Assembly: GCA_035513055.1 (NCBI GenBank) | Contig: DATKCT010000008.1 | Location: forward strand, 1 to 64,000 | Reading direction: 5' to 3' | Length of the DNA stretch: 64,000 nt | DNA from: DATKCT01 sp035513055 | Lineage (GTDB): Bacteria; Verrucomicrobiota; Verrucomicrobiia; Verrucomicrobiales; DEV007 | Shown here: in pieces, positions 34,246-45,549 of the stretch | How the letters are laid out: the number at the start of each line of letters is the position of its first letter | Numbering within the stretch: the first letter of the stretch is position 1 | Made by a program: the position numbers and the translations under genes | The notes under the pieces: generated by a model | Seen by the model: only the letters and a program-made list of their open reading frames with translations | What the model was told of the DNA's origin: nothing | Database searches by the model: none

Positions 34246-36720
34246 ATGCCGAAAATCTCCACCTGGGTCGCCCTGTGTGTGGTCATGGTGCTGGCCATGA
34301 CCGCGACGGGTATTCTCTTGTACCGGCTTACGGAAGAGGAAGAACAGCGGTGGGAGTTTTACGCGTTTCAAGCGGACGTGACCATTCCCCTCGGACATCG
34401 CTGCATGGGTGTGTTGCCGCGCAAGGCGGAACAGATTGCTTCTCCCTTGGAGGCGCGCGGTTTTGTGCTGCGGGGCCGGGGGTCGCCGGTGGTCTTCGTG
34501 GGGTTGGATTGGTGCGAGATTCGCAATGACGCATACACATTATGGCGAGAGGCTCTGGCGCAAGCGGCGCAGACTCAGCCGGACCGGGTGCTGCTGTGGT
34601 GTGTGCATCAACACGACGCTCCGCTGACGGATCAGACCGCGGCTGCGCTGCTCGAAGACGCGGGATTGGGCGGAGAACTCTTCGATGTGGCCTTTCAGGA
34701 AGCGGCGATCAACAGGGTGACGACGGCGCTTCGCGAAGCCGAGGGGCAAAGGCGGCCGCTCACTCATATCGGGACTGGAGCGGCCCGGGTGGAAAGAATC
34801 GCCTCGAGCCGAAGAGTGAGGTTGGAAAACGGCGCGATTACCTTCGAGCGGGGCTCGCGCAGCGGCGCGGACCCCTTCATGGCCGAAGCTCCAGAAGGCT
34901 TGATCGATCCTTGGTTGCGATGTTTGACGTTTTGGTCCGGTGAAGAGCCTTTGGCGGCGCTGCATGTCTACGCGACGCATCCCATGAGCCGTTATGGCGA
35001 GGGAGAAGTGAGCAGCGACTTTCCCGGGAAAGCCAGGACGCGCTTGCAGGCGGAAACGCCCGGAGTGATGCAAATCTATGCCTCGGGCTGCAGCGGCGAC
35101 CTGACCGCGGGAAAGTACAACGACGGTTCTCCGGAGAGCCGGGAGATGTTGGCGGACCGGCTCTATCAAGGCATGCGCCGGGCCTGGGAGACGGGGAAAC
35201 GGGTTCCTTTAACGGAACTGGAGGTGAGGACATCGCCGTTGCTTCTGCCCTACCGGCAGGATCAGGAGTACTCGGCGCCGGCGTTGGAGGACACGTTGCG
35301 GGATTCCGAGAAGCCGGAGCGGGACCGGATTCTGGCGGCGATGGGCCTGAGCACTTTGTTGGGGCGACGATCGAGGGCTCAGGACTTGGCTTTGACCGCC
35401 GTTGATCTGGGAGGAGCGCAAGTGCTGCTCTTTCCCGGAGAGACCTTCGTGGGATACCAGAGCATGGCGCAGAAACTGCGAGAGGGGGGAGAGGTTTTTT
35501 GTATCGGCTATGGCGATTGCTGGCCTGGTTACATTCCGATGGAACGGGATTACGCGGAAGGTTTTCGCGACGACTGGAGCTGGGTGGGACCGGGATCCGA
35601 GTTGGCCATGCGCCGGGCTTTGTGGGCGGTACTGCCGGATTCCGCGGCGCGGTGGACTGGGACGGCGGAAGGAAGATGGGCGGAAGGCTATGCCGTCGAC
35701 GTGTATGCCGCGAGCCAGGAGCACCCGCGCTACAGCGAGGGATCGGTGGCCCGGTTTCCGGATGGACGATTGCTCCACGCGGTCACGGAGTTTTCCGAAG
35801 CGGCGGAAGACGACGCCCCGGCGCGGTTGGTGTTGCGGGAGTCTATGGATGGTGGGCGGACCTGGGGAGAGCTTCGCGTGCTTGTGCCGAATGAAGGCGG
35901 GCGCAATGTCATGTCCGTAAGCCTGCTTGCCTTGCAGAGCCCGGAGCAATCTGGACTTGGGCTGTTTTATCTGATCAAAAATGGACCGTCCGATTTGCGG
36001 GTGCGGATGCGTTTGTCGGAGGACGGCGGAGCGAGCTTTGGCGAGGCCATCGATCTGTGCCGGCGCCCGGGTTATCATGTGATGAACAACGACCGGGTGC
36101 TGCAGTTGAGCGGCGGGAGGGTTCTCTGTCCGGTAGCCTGGACTTCCGATGTGGAGACGGAGAATCGTTTCGAGGCGTTCTGTCTGTATTCCGACGATGG
36201 CGGGCGTGGCTGGGAAGAAGGCTCGGGGAGCGTGGTTTTGCCCGGGCGCGGCGCGATGGAGCCGGGCTTGATCGAAAGGCGGGACGGAAGCGTGGTGATG
36301 TATGTGCGGACGCAGTTAGGAGAGATTTATGGGAGCCTGTCTACCGACGGCGGGGAGACTTGGGATGAGCCGAGAGCCTGGGGTGTGCCGAGCCCGGAAT
36401 CTCCGGCGACGGTGCGCCGGATACCGCAAACGGGGGACTGGTTGATGCTATGGAATCCGCTCGTCCGCGAGGGGGAGGATCACGGAGGCCCGAGGCGGCC
36501 CTTGGCGGCGGCGGTTTCCCCGGACGAAGGGCGGACCTGGAAACCGTGGCGGGTGCTGGAGGATGAGGAAGGAAAGAGTTACGCCTACACGAGCCTGACT
36601 TTTGATCGGGGCAGCGCGTTGTTGACCTATGGGATTGGCGACGAGAGCACAGGGCGGATCAGTTCGCGCTTCCGGGCCGTTCCGGTGACTTGGTTCTATG
36701 GGGAGCACGCCGAGGATTGA
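34246..36720 (+). CDS. membrane-anchored fusion of ceramidase-like and sialidase/BNR-like domains
   Basis: The protein has 824 residues. One N-terminal hydrophobic helix (about 8-26) anchors or exports it. Residues about 40-440 resemble the N-terminal domain of neutral/alkaline ceramidases: ADVTIPLGHRCMG, FVGLDWCEIRND, LWCVHQHDAP in place of the usual H-x-H-S/T-G, ATHPMS and FPGETFVGYQ. Residues about 465-815 are a propeller with Asp-box motifs such as SMDGGRTWGE, SEDGGASFGE, SDDGGRGWEE, STDGGETWDE and SPDEGRTWKP. The catalytic residues of true sialidases are not evident. Ceramidase-like and sialidase-like halves in one chain suggest action on a glycolipid or related surface polymer. That is inference. 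Confidence 0.75.
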   Translation: MPKISTWVALCVVMVLAMTATGILLYRLTEEEEQRWEFYAFQADVTIPLGHRCMGVLPRKAEQIASPLEARGFVLRGRGSPVVFVGLDWCEIRNDAYTLWREALAQAAQTQPDRVLLWCVHQHDAPLTDQTAAALLEDAGLGGELFDVAFQEAAINRVTTALREAEGQRRPLTHIGTGAARVERIASSRRVRLENGAITFERGSRSGADPFMAEAPEGLIDPWLRCLTFWSGEEPLAALHVYATHPMSRYGEGEVSSDFPGKARTRLQAETPGVMQIYASGCSGDLTAGKYNDGSPESREMLADRLYQGMRRAWETGKRVPLTELEVRTSPLLLPYRQDQEYSAPALEDTLRDSEKPERDRILAAMGLSTLLGRRSRAQDLALTAVDLGGAQVLLFPGETFVGYQSMAQKLREGGEVFCIGYGDCWPGYIPMERDYAEGFRDDWSWVGPGSELAMRRALWAVLPDSAARWTGTAEGRWAEGYAVDVYAASQEHPRYSEGSVARFPDGRLLHAVTEFSEAAEDDAPARLVLRESMDGGRTWGELRVLVPNEGGRNVMSVSLLALQSPEQSGLGLFYLIKNGPSDLRVRMRLSEDGGASFGEAIDLCRRPGYHVMNNDRVLQLSGGRVLCPVAWTSDVETENRFEAFCLYSDDGGRGWEEGSGSVVLPGRGAMEPGLIERRDGSVVMYVRTQLGEIYGSLSTDGGETWDEPRAWGVPSPESPATVRRIPQTGDWLMLWNPLVREGEDHGGPRRPLAAAVSPDEGRTWKPWRVLEDEEGKSYAYTSLTFDRGSALLTYGIGDESTGRISSRFRAVPVTWFYGEHAED

Positions 36721-36867
36721 CGGCAAGGAGAGCCGGGGTGCGCCTCGGAAGGAAACCGAAGGGAGGGGCTTGGCCCACTGGTTGCATAAGCCCAGCTTGC
36801 GGCCTCGCAGATGATGCGCCCCACGATCAGGGCCACGGCACACTCCAACCTTTATGCTCATGACCAC

Positions 36868-39084
<2,217 letters not shown>

Positions 39085-39094
39085 CGGCGTGAGT

Positions 39095-40057
39095 TCAGGG
39101 CGATTCGGGTTGTGGGCTTCGGCTCAATTGCACCCAGAACTTGGCGAAGAAGCCGGTGAGAAGCACGACGCCGAGGGGGACGAGGCCGGTCTTGAGGTTG
39201 CTGCCTAACCAGGGAGCGGCTTCGCGCAGAGCGGGACTCCGGTCCGTGAGGGCTTGGTAGATTTGCAGGCCGAAGACCCAGCCGGTGTGCAGGCCGATGG
39301 CGAGCCACAGAGAGCGCGTGCGGAGCCGGGCGGAAGCAAGGACCCAGCCGATGAGAAAGAGGGTCAGAAATTCGGCGAGGAGCGGAACGGGTTCCACGAA
39401 GCGGTGGAAGATTCTTGCAGTTTGCTGGAAACCGCTGAGCCAGGTGACGTCGGATGCGGCGATGACGGAGTCCGGAGGTTTGAGGAAATGGAGGACGGCG
39501 TAGAGAAAGGTGGTGGACACAACGGCCCAAAGGGTGGGGAGCGTTCGCAGGAAAAGGGCGAGGATGACTCCGCGGAAGAACCATTCTTCAAGGAGTCCGA
39601 TGACGGGCGCCCGGACGAAGATGGGAGGAATTCTTTCCCAGCGGGGCTCGTTCTCGGGGACGTAGTAACCGAGCCGCAGCAGAATGCCGCCGAGGAGGAG
39701 AAGGAAGCCCGCGGAGAGGAAGAATCCGGCGAGAAGATCGGGGAACCAGACCGGGTTGGTCTGCAAGCCGAGCCCGCCCTGGCGACTGGTCCGCAGGCAG
39801 CGAAATACGGGGAGCAGCAGGGCCAGCGCGGCAATGAGGACGGCGCGGTTGAAGTAGCGGCTGAAGTCGCCGCGCTCGAGGGCGTTTTCCAACCAATGCA
39901 ATCCAGGCAGATCGAGCGTCCCGCTGGCGACCAGATTTTTGCCGCCTACGAAGAGCCAGGGCGCGAGGAGGGATCCGGCAAGGACGACGCCGAGGAAATA
40001 GAGAGCGAGAACGAGCAGTTCGTTGGATTCTCGCCGGGGCACGCGCATACCTCCCAT
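39095..40057 (-). CDS. CPBP-family intramembrane glutamic endopeptidase
   Basis: This 320-residue protein has about seven or eight membrane segments. The catalytic EExxxR motif is LLEEWFFRGV, and the later histidines lie in YAVLHFL and IGLHTGWVFG, as in the CPBP/CAAX protease family. Substrates of bacterial members are mostly unknown. The gene is immediately upstream of priA. MRVPRRESNE, three residues in, is an alternative start. Confidence 0.85.
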   Translation of the reverse strand: MGGMRVPRRESNELLVLALYFLGVVLAGSLLAPWLFVGGKNLVASGTLDLPGLHWLENALERGDFSRYFNRAVLIAALALLLPVFRCLRTSRQGGLGLQTNPVWFPDLLAGFFLSAGFLLLLGGILLRLGYYVPENEPRWERIPPIFVRAPVIGLLEEWFFRGVILALFLRTLPTLWAVVSTTFLYAVLHFLKPPDSVIAASDVTWLSGFQQTARIFHRFVEPVPLLAEFLTLFLIGWVLASARLRTRSLWLAIGLHTGWVFGLQIYQALTDRSPALREAAPWLGSNLKTGLVPLGVVLLTGFFAKFWVQLSRSPQPESP

Positions 40058-40170
40058 GTTGGGGCCGTGCTCGTCAACCGGATTGAGCCCGGTTGAGGGT
40101 CCGGTGACTCTTGTGCGATCTCATGCCGCCACCCTGGACCCGCCGCGACTGTCCGTCAACTTTTGTATTT

Positions 40171-40183
40171 TGTGTCTGACACA
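40171..40183. promoter_or_regulatory. palindromic operator candidate
   Basis: TGTGTCTGACACA is a perfect 6-1-6 palindrome in an AT-richer stretch between the divergent CPBP and rhodanese genes. It could bind a dimeric regulator for either gene. Only one copy was seen. Confidence 0.3.
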
Positions 40184-40310
40184 TTATGTTACAGGTGATT
40201 CTTCTGCGACCGCGCGTCGCGGCAGCTCAGGGCGGGGGAGAACGGTCGCTTCGCGGCAAGCGGAGGGCGGGAGATGTTGACAGGTCTGGGAGGGGCGGGA
40301 GTGTAGGTCC

Positions 40311-40793
40311 ATGAACAAGATTACCTCATGGGTGCTTTCGCTGTCGGCCGTGGCGTGTGTTTGCTTCTGCGGATGCGGGCGGCCGGGCACGAGCGAAATC
40401 GGCGGGGAAAGCTCCGCGGAAGAGGGCTCGGGGACGCTCGAAGGGGTGGCCGAACTCAGCCCGCAGGAGGCCAAGGATTTGCTGGCCAGTGAAGAAGCCG
40501 TGACGGTGCTCGATGTGCGGACAGCCGAGGAGTATGTTCAAGGACATATTCCGGGCGCCGTGAACGTGGATGTCCGGGATCCGGGTTTCGATGCGGCGAT
40601 TGACGAGCTGGACCGTTCGGAACCGTTCTTGTTGCATTGCGGGTCTGGGAACCGGAGCAAGATAGCGGTCGAGAAGCTGAAGGAGGCTGGATTTACCCGG
40701 ATTTATCATTTGACCGAGGGTCTGAAGGGATGGCGGGAGGCCGGCAACCCGGTGAGCGCGGAGGTCGAGGAGGTCGAGGAGGAGGCGCCTTGA
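40311..40793 (+). CDS. rhodanese-domain lipoprotein
   Basis: The protein has 160 residues. The signal sequence ends VCFCGCG, where a lipobox cysteine could be acylated. Residues about 47-145 form one rhodanese domain with VLDVRTAEEYVQGHIPGAVN and the active loop HCGSGNRS carrying the catalytic Cys. It would handle sulfane sulfur or act as a thiol carrier in the periplasm. The acidic tail EVEEVEEEAP is low complexity. Confidence 0.85.
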   Translation: MNKITSWVLSLSAVACVCFCGCGRPGTSEIGGESSAEEGSGTLEGVAELSPQEAKDLLASEEAVTVLDVRTAEEYVQGHIPGAVNVDVRDPGFDAAIDELDRSEPFLLHCGSGNRSKIAVEKLKEAGFTRIYHLTEGLKGWREAGNPVSAEVEEVEEEAP

Positions 40794-40813
40794 GAAATGC
40801 GGGCTAAAGCCCG
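40793..40813. repeat. short dispersed motif forming a palindrome between convergent genes
   Basis: GAGAAATGCGGGCT, the conserved tip of repeat family A, overlaps the palindrome CGGGCTAAAGCCCG (40800-40813) between the convergent rhodanese and glycosyltransferase genes. It overlaps the glycosyltransferase stop codon. A transcription-end role is possible but no T tract follows. Confidence 0.45.
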
Positions 40814-41958
40814 AGTTCCCGGAACATGAGACGGGTACGTTCCATGTGGGCATCGAGGGTGTAATGTTCGCGCATGCGCGCCCGGCCTTTTTCGCCCATG
40901 GATCGACACAGGCCGGGATCGGCGAGAAGACGTTCGATGCATACGGCGAAGGCATCGAGATCAAAGGGGCGGACAAGAAAACCGGTTTCGCCCTCGACGA
41001 TGATCTCCGAGGGTCCGCCGGCGTCGAAGGCCAGGACAGGGAGGCCGTGGGCCATAGCTTCCACCAAGACGTAGCCGAAGGGTTCGAAGACGGAGGGGGC
41101 AGCCAGGAATTGGGCCCTTTCGAGCTGTGCTCCGGTTTCGGATTTTGGGACATGTCCGAGGAACTCGACGGGCAAGCGGTGGCGCCGGGCGTAGGATTCA
41201 AGGGAGGCGCGCTGGTAGCCATCGCCCAGGACGCGCAGCCGCCATGGCCTGGGCACGCGCCGGAGAACACGCAAGAGCAAGTGCAGCCCTTTGCCGCGGA
41301 TGAGGTTGCCCAGGAAGACGAAGGTCCGCTCCTCTCGAGCGGGTTTGGGGACCGGAGTCTCACGTTCCAAGACGGGACCCCAGACGGGGTTGAGGAAAAA
41401 CCGGGGACGCCGGATGCCGTTGCGTTGGAGGGTGCGCCGCATGTCATGGGTATGAGTTTCCACGGCGTCGACGGCGTCGATTTCGGAGAGCAGGCGCTTT
41501 TTCCGCCAGGGATTATCAAAGACGAACCGGCGGGTAAAGGCATCGCGGGTGAGGGCGCCGCAAAGCGACCTCCAACCGGCCGGGTCCCGGCTGCGGCGCA
41601 GGGTGAGGCGGTTGTAACCGGTTCCCGTGTAGATCATGGCGTAGTCGTGGAACACTTTGGCGACCGGTTTTCTGGAGGCGGAGCGGCCTTGGAGGAAGGG
41701 GGCGATTGTTTGGCCGGGATGGTTGTGGAGGATGATGAGATCAGGGGAAAAACGGCGCAGAAAGTCTGCGGAATCCGGGGCGGAGAAACTGAGGGTCTGA
41801 TGGGAGGCGGAGAAGGCGCCGAGGTAGGCGGGATTGGGATCCCGGAGGAAAAGCAGAGCGTGGTCGAATGCGGACAGGGCCGCGGCGCTTTCGCGGATGT
41901 AGTTTTCGGCGCCGCCTCGCTTTTGGCCGAAGGTATTGACATGGAGGACCTTGCTCAT
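40804..41958 (-). CDS. glycosyltransferase, GT4 family
   Basis: Starting at MSKVLHVNTFGQKRGGAENY gives 384 residues. The N-terminal half has the GGAE turn of GT-B enzymes. The C-terminal half has VFLGNLIRGKGLHLL, LGDGYQRASLE, FEPFGYVLVEAMAHGLPVLA with the E-x7-E donor-binding pattern, and GGPSEII. It transfers a sugar from a nucleotide donor, probably onto a cell-surface polysaccharide or glycolipid; the acceptor is unknown. It is divergent from the CotH gene, with an operator-like palindrome between them. Confidence 0.85.
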   Translation of the reverse strand: MSKVLHVNTFGQKRGGAENYIRESAAALSAFDHALLFLRDPNPAYLGAFSASHQTLSFSAPDSADFLRRFSPDLIILHNHPGQTIAPFLQGRSASRKPVAKVFHDYAMIYTGTGYNRLTLRRSRDPAGWRSLCGALTRDAFTRRFVFDNPWRKKRLLSEIDAVDAVETHTHDMRRTLQRNGIRRPRFFLNPVWGPVLERETPVPKPAREERTFVFLGNLIRGKGLHLLLRVLRRVPRPWRLRVLGDGYQRASLESYARRHRLPVEFLGHVPKSETGAQLERAQFLAAPSVFEPFGYVLVEAMAHGLPVLAFDAGGPSEIIVEGETGFLVRPFDLDAFAVCIERLLADPGLCRSMGEKGRARMREHYTLDAHMERTRLMFRELGL

Positions 41959-42034
41959 GGCGAGAGGAGGAGCATGGGAAGGGCGGCTCCGCTGCAACGG
42001 AACTCGGATATTGCCGGGAAGCGGGAAATGCCCT

Positions 42035-42052
42035 AAGTTACAAGGTTGTAAC
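42035..42052. promoter_or_regulatory. candidate operator, GTTAC-N6-GTAAC
   Basis: AAGTTAC-AAGG-TTGTAAC has the same spacing and core as the site upstream of phoU (GTTAC-N6-GTAAC). It lies between the divergent glycosyltransferase and CotH genes, 38 bases before the CotH start. If it is the same operator, these secreted proteins would share regulation with phosphate uptake. That link is an inference from sequence only. Confidence 0.45.
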
Positions 42053-42089
42053 GCCGCGCTTCGCTTCCAAAGCGGATAGTGGAGTCCCT

Positions 42090-45000
42090 ATGAAATACAT
42101 CCCCCCTGAGATCCTCCCGATGAAAGACCCCTTCTTCCGCCTCTTCCGCCAATGGGCGCGGGCTGGTGTGGCGACCGCGCTGTTCTGCCTCGCCGCTTCG
42201 TCTGTGCATGCCCGGATCGTGATCTCGGAATTGCAAGCGGTCAACGATTCCACTTTGACCGACAAGGAGTTTGGAGACTATGAGGACTGGATCGAGTTGC
42301 ACAACGAGGGGACGGAGGATGTCAATTTGGAAGGATGGTATCTGACGGACCAGGCGGGTGATCCTTTCCGTTGGAGATTCCCAGACATCACCTTGGGAGC
42401 GGGTCGTTACCTGGTGATTTTCACTTCCGGGAAGAACCTGCACACGCCGTTGAGCATCTTCGAGGATCAAAGCATCTCGAAAACGCACACGAACTTCAAG
42501 TTGACGAGCGAAGGAGAATATTTGGGGCTCTACCGCCCGGACGCATTCACCATTGAGCACGAGTACAATCCCGGGTTTCCGCCGCTGGGTTCCGACATTT
42601 CTTACGGGTTGAGCGGTGAGGACGGGGCGCTGGTGTATTTTGCCGAACCGACGCCGGGCCAGCCCAACGGCTCGGGGAATGAGGGGATCGGGCCCATTGT
42701 CACGGCGGTCGAGAATCTAACGGAGATTCCGGTTTTGGGAGAAGACGCGGAAGTCGTGATCGCGGCGCGGGTGATCCGGACAATCGAAGAGATCGAATCG
42801 GTGACGCTCTTCTCGCGGGCGATGTTCAAGCCGGAGGGGGCGCGACCCATGTTGGACAACGGGATAGCTCCCGACGAAAACGCGGGAGACGGGATCTACA
42901 CGGCGTCCATCCCCTTGACGAGTGTGTTTGGGCCGGTCGTACAAGAAGGACAGATGATTCGGTGGCGGGTGGAAGCTTCCGGCGTATCCGGCAATCGCTC
43001 CCAGCTCCCCACCTTTCATGATCCGCTGAATTCGGAAGAGTATTACGGCACGGTCGCCGCCGACTCCGAACTGGAGACGTCGAATCTTTCGGTGCTGCAT
43101 GTTTTTGTGGAGAACGCCAACGCGGCGCAGAATCCGGGCCGGCGATCTCTTTTTTATTTGGGAGAATTTTACGACAACGTGGAGTTCACCATTCACGGGC
43201 AAAGTTCTTCCGGGTTCCCGAAGAAGAGTTTCAACATCGACTTTAACAGCGACCACCGGTTTCGTTACCGAAATGACCAGGGACGGGTTCGGGACATCGA
43301 TTTGCTCACCACTTGGGGGGACAAGTCCAAAGTCCGCAACACGCTGGCTTACGAGATGTTCGACATCGGGGGAGTGGCGGGGCACTTCGCCTTTCCGGTC
43401 CGGGTGCAGCTCAACGGAGATTTTTTTGCGACCGCTGATTTTGTGGAAGACGCGGACGAGCGTTACCTGGAGCGAGCCGGGCTCGACGAGGGTGGGGCTC
43501 TCTACAAGATGTACGACCGCTTGCAGTCGACTGCGCAGGGGCAGAAGAAGACGCGAAAGCAGGAAGACAAGAGCGATTTGCAGGCGCTGATCGACGGCGT
43601 CAACCGGGGGTCCACGGACGAACGGATCGACTACATTTACGACAATGTGGACATCCCCGGAATGGTGAACTTCCTGACGCTGAACTCGGTGATCAACAAC
43701 ACCGACTACGGGCACAAGAACTATTATGTGTATCGCGACACGGAAGGCAGCGGGGAGTGGGTCGAGCTTCCGTGGGACGTCGATTTATCGCTCGGGCGTT
43801 TGTGGACCTCGGGCGCCAACTATTTCTATGATCCCATTCAGACCACACACGCATCGGTGGAGGGGCACGTGAACGGCAATGCCCTGGCTACCCTGTTTAT
43901 GCAGAACGGGGATTTCAACACAATGATCCACCGGAGGATGAGGACGATGATGGATTACTTTTACGGGGCTCCGGACGCTGCGCCGGACAGCGACTATTTC
44001 ATGCGCCGGCTCGACGAACTCGTCGAATTGATTGATCCGGAGGGAGTGGAATCGGACGCGGATTTGGACTATGAGAAGTGGGGATCTTGGGGAAACCGGG
44101 ACACCATGCGCGCGGCGGTGGACCGGCTCCGCAACGAGTTCTTTCCGGGCCGCAGGGACTACATTTACAGTTTGGCGAAGTTGCCGGGGCGGCATCCCAC
44201 CAACATCAAAATGAATTTCGTGGAAGTGGATTTCAATCCTGCGTCCGGAAATCAGGAAGAGGAGTATATCGCGCTTCAGAACACGACCGGGGACACGGTG
44301 GATGCGTCGGGATGGACGATTTCTGGAGCGGTGGATTACACGTTCCGGGACGGGACGGTTTTGCTTACGGGCAGCTTGTTTACGCCGGACCGGGGCAAGG
44401 TTTATGTGGCCAAGAATCTACGGGCGTTCCGGGCCCGGAGCGAGGGACCGCAGGGCGGCATGAAACTGCTGGCTCAAGGGGGCTACGACGGGCAGCTTTC
44501 GGCGCGAGGCGAGACCTTATGGCTGCGCGACAGGGAAGGCAATCTCTTGGCGGAATACAGTTGGGAAGGCAATCCGAGCGCAGCTCAAGAGTTTCTGAGA
44601 ATTACCGAGCTGCACGCGGCTCCGGAAGAGGCTGAGGGCAGCGGCACGTTTCATGCCCGTGATTTCGAGTTTATCGAACTGCGCAACACGGGAACGGCGC
44701 CGTTGGACCTTGCCGGAGTCCGGATCTCGGACGGCATCAGTTTTGTCTTTGGGGAAGGCAGTGTTTTGGCGCCCGGAGCGTATGGCGTGGTGGTGAGCAA
44801 CCGGGCCGCCTTCGAGTCTCGTTATGGTGTGGGGATCAATGTGCTGGGCGAGTATGAGGGCTGGCTCGACAATGGGGGGGAGCGCTTGCAGCTCAGCGAC
44901 GCCGTGGGAGAGAACATTTTGAAGTTCAGCTATGACCGGGATTGGTTTGGGAACAGCGGGGCGGGCCACTCTTTGCAGATTGTGAATGACGGCGCGGCTT

Positions 45001-45527
45001 TCGACACGTGGAACGATGAAGAGAGCTGGGTCGTCAGCGAGCAGGCCGGCGGGACACCAGGCGCAGGTTCCAGCCAACCGCCGGTGGGAATAAGCTATGT
45101 GGACTGGGCGACGGCGCATTTCACTCCGGAACAAATGGAGGAGGCGGCGGTTGCAGGACCTGAGGCGGATCCCAATGCGGACGGAGTAAGCAATTTGGCG
45201 GCCTATGCTTTCGGGATGACGCCATGGAGTCTGACGCCGGAGCATCTGCCGGCATTGGCCGCGGGCGATGATGGCGCGTGGAGGTTAACTTATCGGCGGC
45301 AGGCGGCCAGCCGGGATCTGAACTACATGGCGCAGTGGTCGCCCGATTTCGAGGACTGGAGGCCCTCCGGCGGAGTGGAAGAGGCGACGGTTTCGCATCC
45401 TGACGGCACGCAGAGTGTGGAGTTGCGCATCGACGACCCGCAGGTCGAGGGAAGCGCTTCCGGGGCCTTTCGGATGCGGGTGTATCTGGATGACCCGCTC
45501 TTTATCGGACCGCCAGTTCTCAAGTAG
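42090..45527 (+). CDS. giant secreted CotH-kinase-like protein with three lamin-tail domains
   Basis: The protein has 1145 residues with a signal peptide (about 1-41, ending VHA). Residues 42-150 form a lamin-tail domain (VISELQAVNDSTL, WIELHNEG). A beta-sandwich region follows, then a CotH-type domain at about 330-700, with FTIHGQSSSGFPKKSFNIDF, GGALYKMYDR and ELPWDVDLSLGR as likely nucleotide and metal sites. Further lamin-tail domains lie at about 705-810 and 830-960. The C-terminal ~150 residues (DPNADGVSNLAAYAFGM to FRMRVYLDD) resemble the tails of other secreted proteins here. CotH proteins can be secreted protein kinases; activity here is unproven. The gene next downstream, 22 bases away, encodes a related protein. 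Confidence 0.83.
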   Translation: MKYIPPEILPMKDPFFRLFRQWARAGVATALFCLAASSVHARIVISELQAVNDSTLTDKEFGDYEDWIELHNEGTEDVNLEGWYLTDQAGDPFRWRFPDITLGAGRYLVIFTSGKNLHTPLSIFEDQSISKTHTNFKLTSEGEYLGLYRPDAFTIEHEYNPGFPPLGSDISYGLSGEDGALVYFAEPTPGQPNGSGNEGIGPIVTAVENLTEIPVLGEDAEVVIAARVIRTIEEIESVTLFSRAMFKPEGARPMLDNGIAPDENAGDGIYTASIPLTSVFGPVVQEGQMIRWRVEASGVSGNRSQLPTFHDPLNSEEYYGTVAADSELETSNLSVLHVFVENANAAQNPGRRSLFYLGEFYDNVEFTIHGQSSSGFPKKSFNIDFNSDHRFRYRNDQGRVRDIDLLTTWGDKSKVRNTLAYEMFDIGGVAGHFAFPVRVQLNGDFFATADFVEDADERYLERAGLDEGGALYKMYDRLQSTAQGQKKTRKQEDKSDLQALIDGVNRGSTDERIDYIYDNVDIPGMVNFLTLNSVINNTDYGHKNYYVYRDTEGSGEWVELPWDVDLSLGRLWTSGANYFYDPIQTTHASVEGHVNGNALATLFMQNGDFNTMIHRRMRTMMDYFYGAPDAAPDSDYFMRRLDELVELIDPEGVESDADLDYEKWGSWGNRDTMRAAVDRLRNEFFPGRRDYIYSLAKLPGRHPTNIKMNFVEVDFNPASGNQEEEYIALQNTTGDTVDASGWTISGAVDYTFRDGTVLLTGSLFTPDRGKVYVAKNLRAFRARSEGPQGGMKLLAQGGYDGQLSARGETLWLRDREGNLLAEYSWEGNPSAAQEFLRITELHAAPEEAEGSGTFHARDFEFIELRNTGTAPLDLAGVRISDGISFVFGEGSVLAPGAYGVVVSNRAAFESRYGVGINVLGEYEGWLDNGGERLQLSDAVGENILKFSYDRDWFGNSGAGHSLQIVNDGAAFDTWNDEESWVVSEQAGGTPGAGSSQPPVGISYVDWATAHFTPEQMEEAAVAGPEADPNADGVSNLAAYAFGMTPWSLTPEHLPALAAGDDGAWRLTYRRQAASRDLNYMAQWSPDFEDWRPSGGVEEATVSHPDGTQSVELRIDDPQVEGSASGAFRMRVYLDDPLFIGPPVLK

Positions 45528-45549
45528 GAGAAATCAGCGAGGAGAGACA

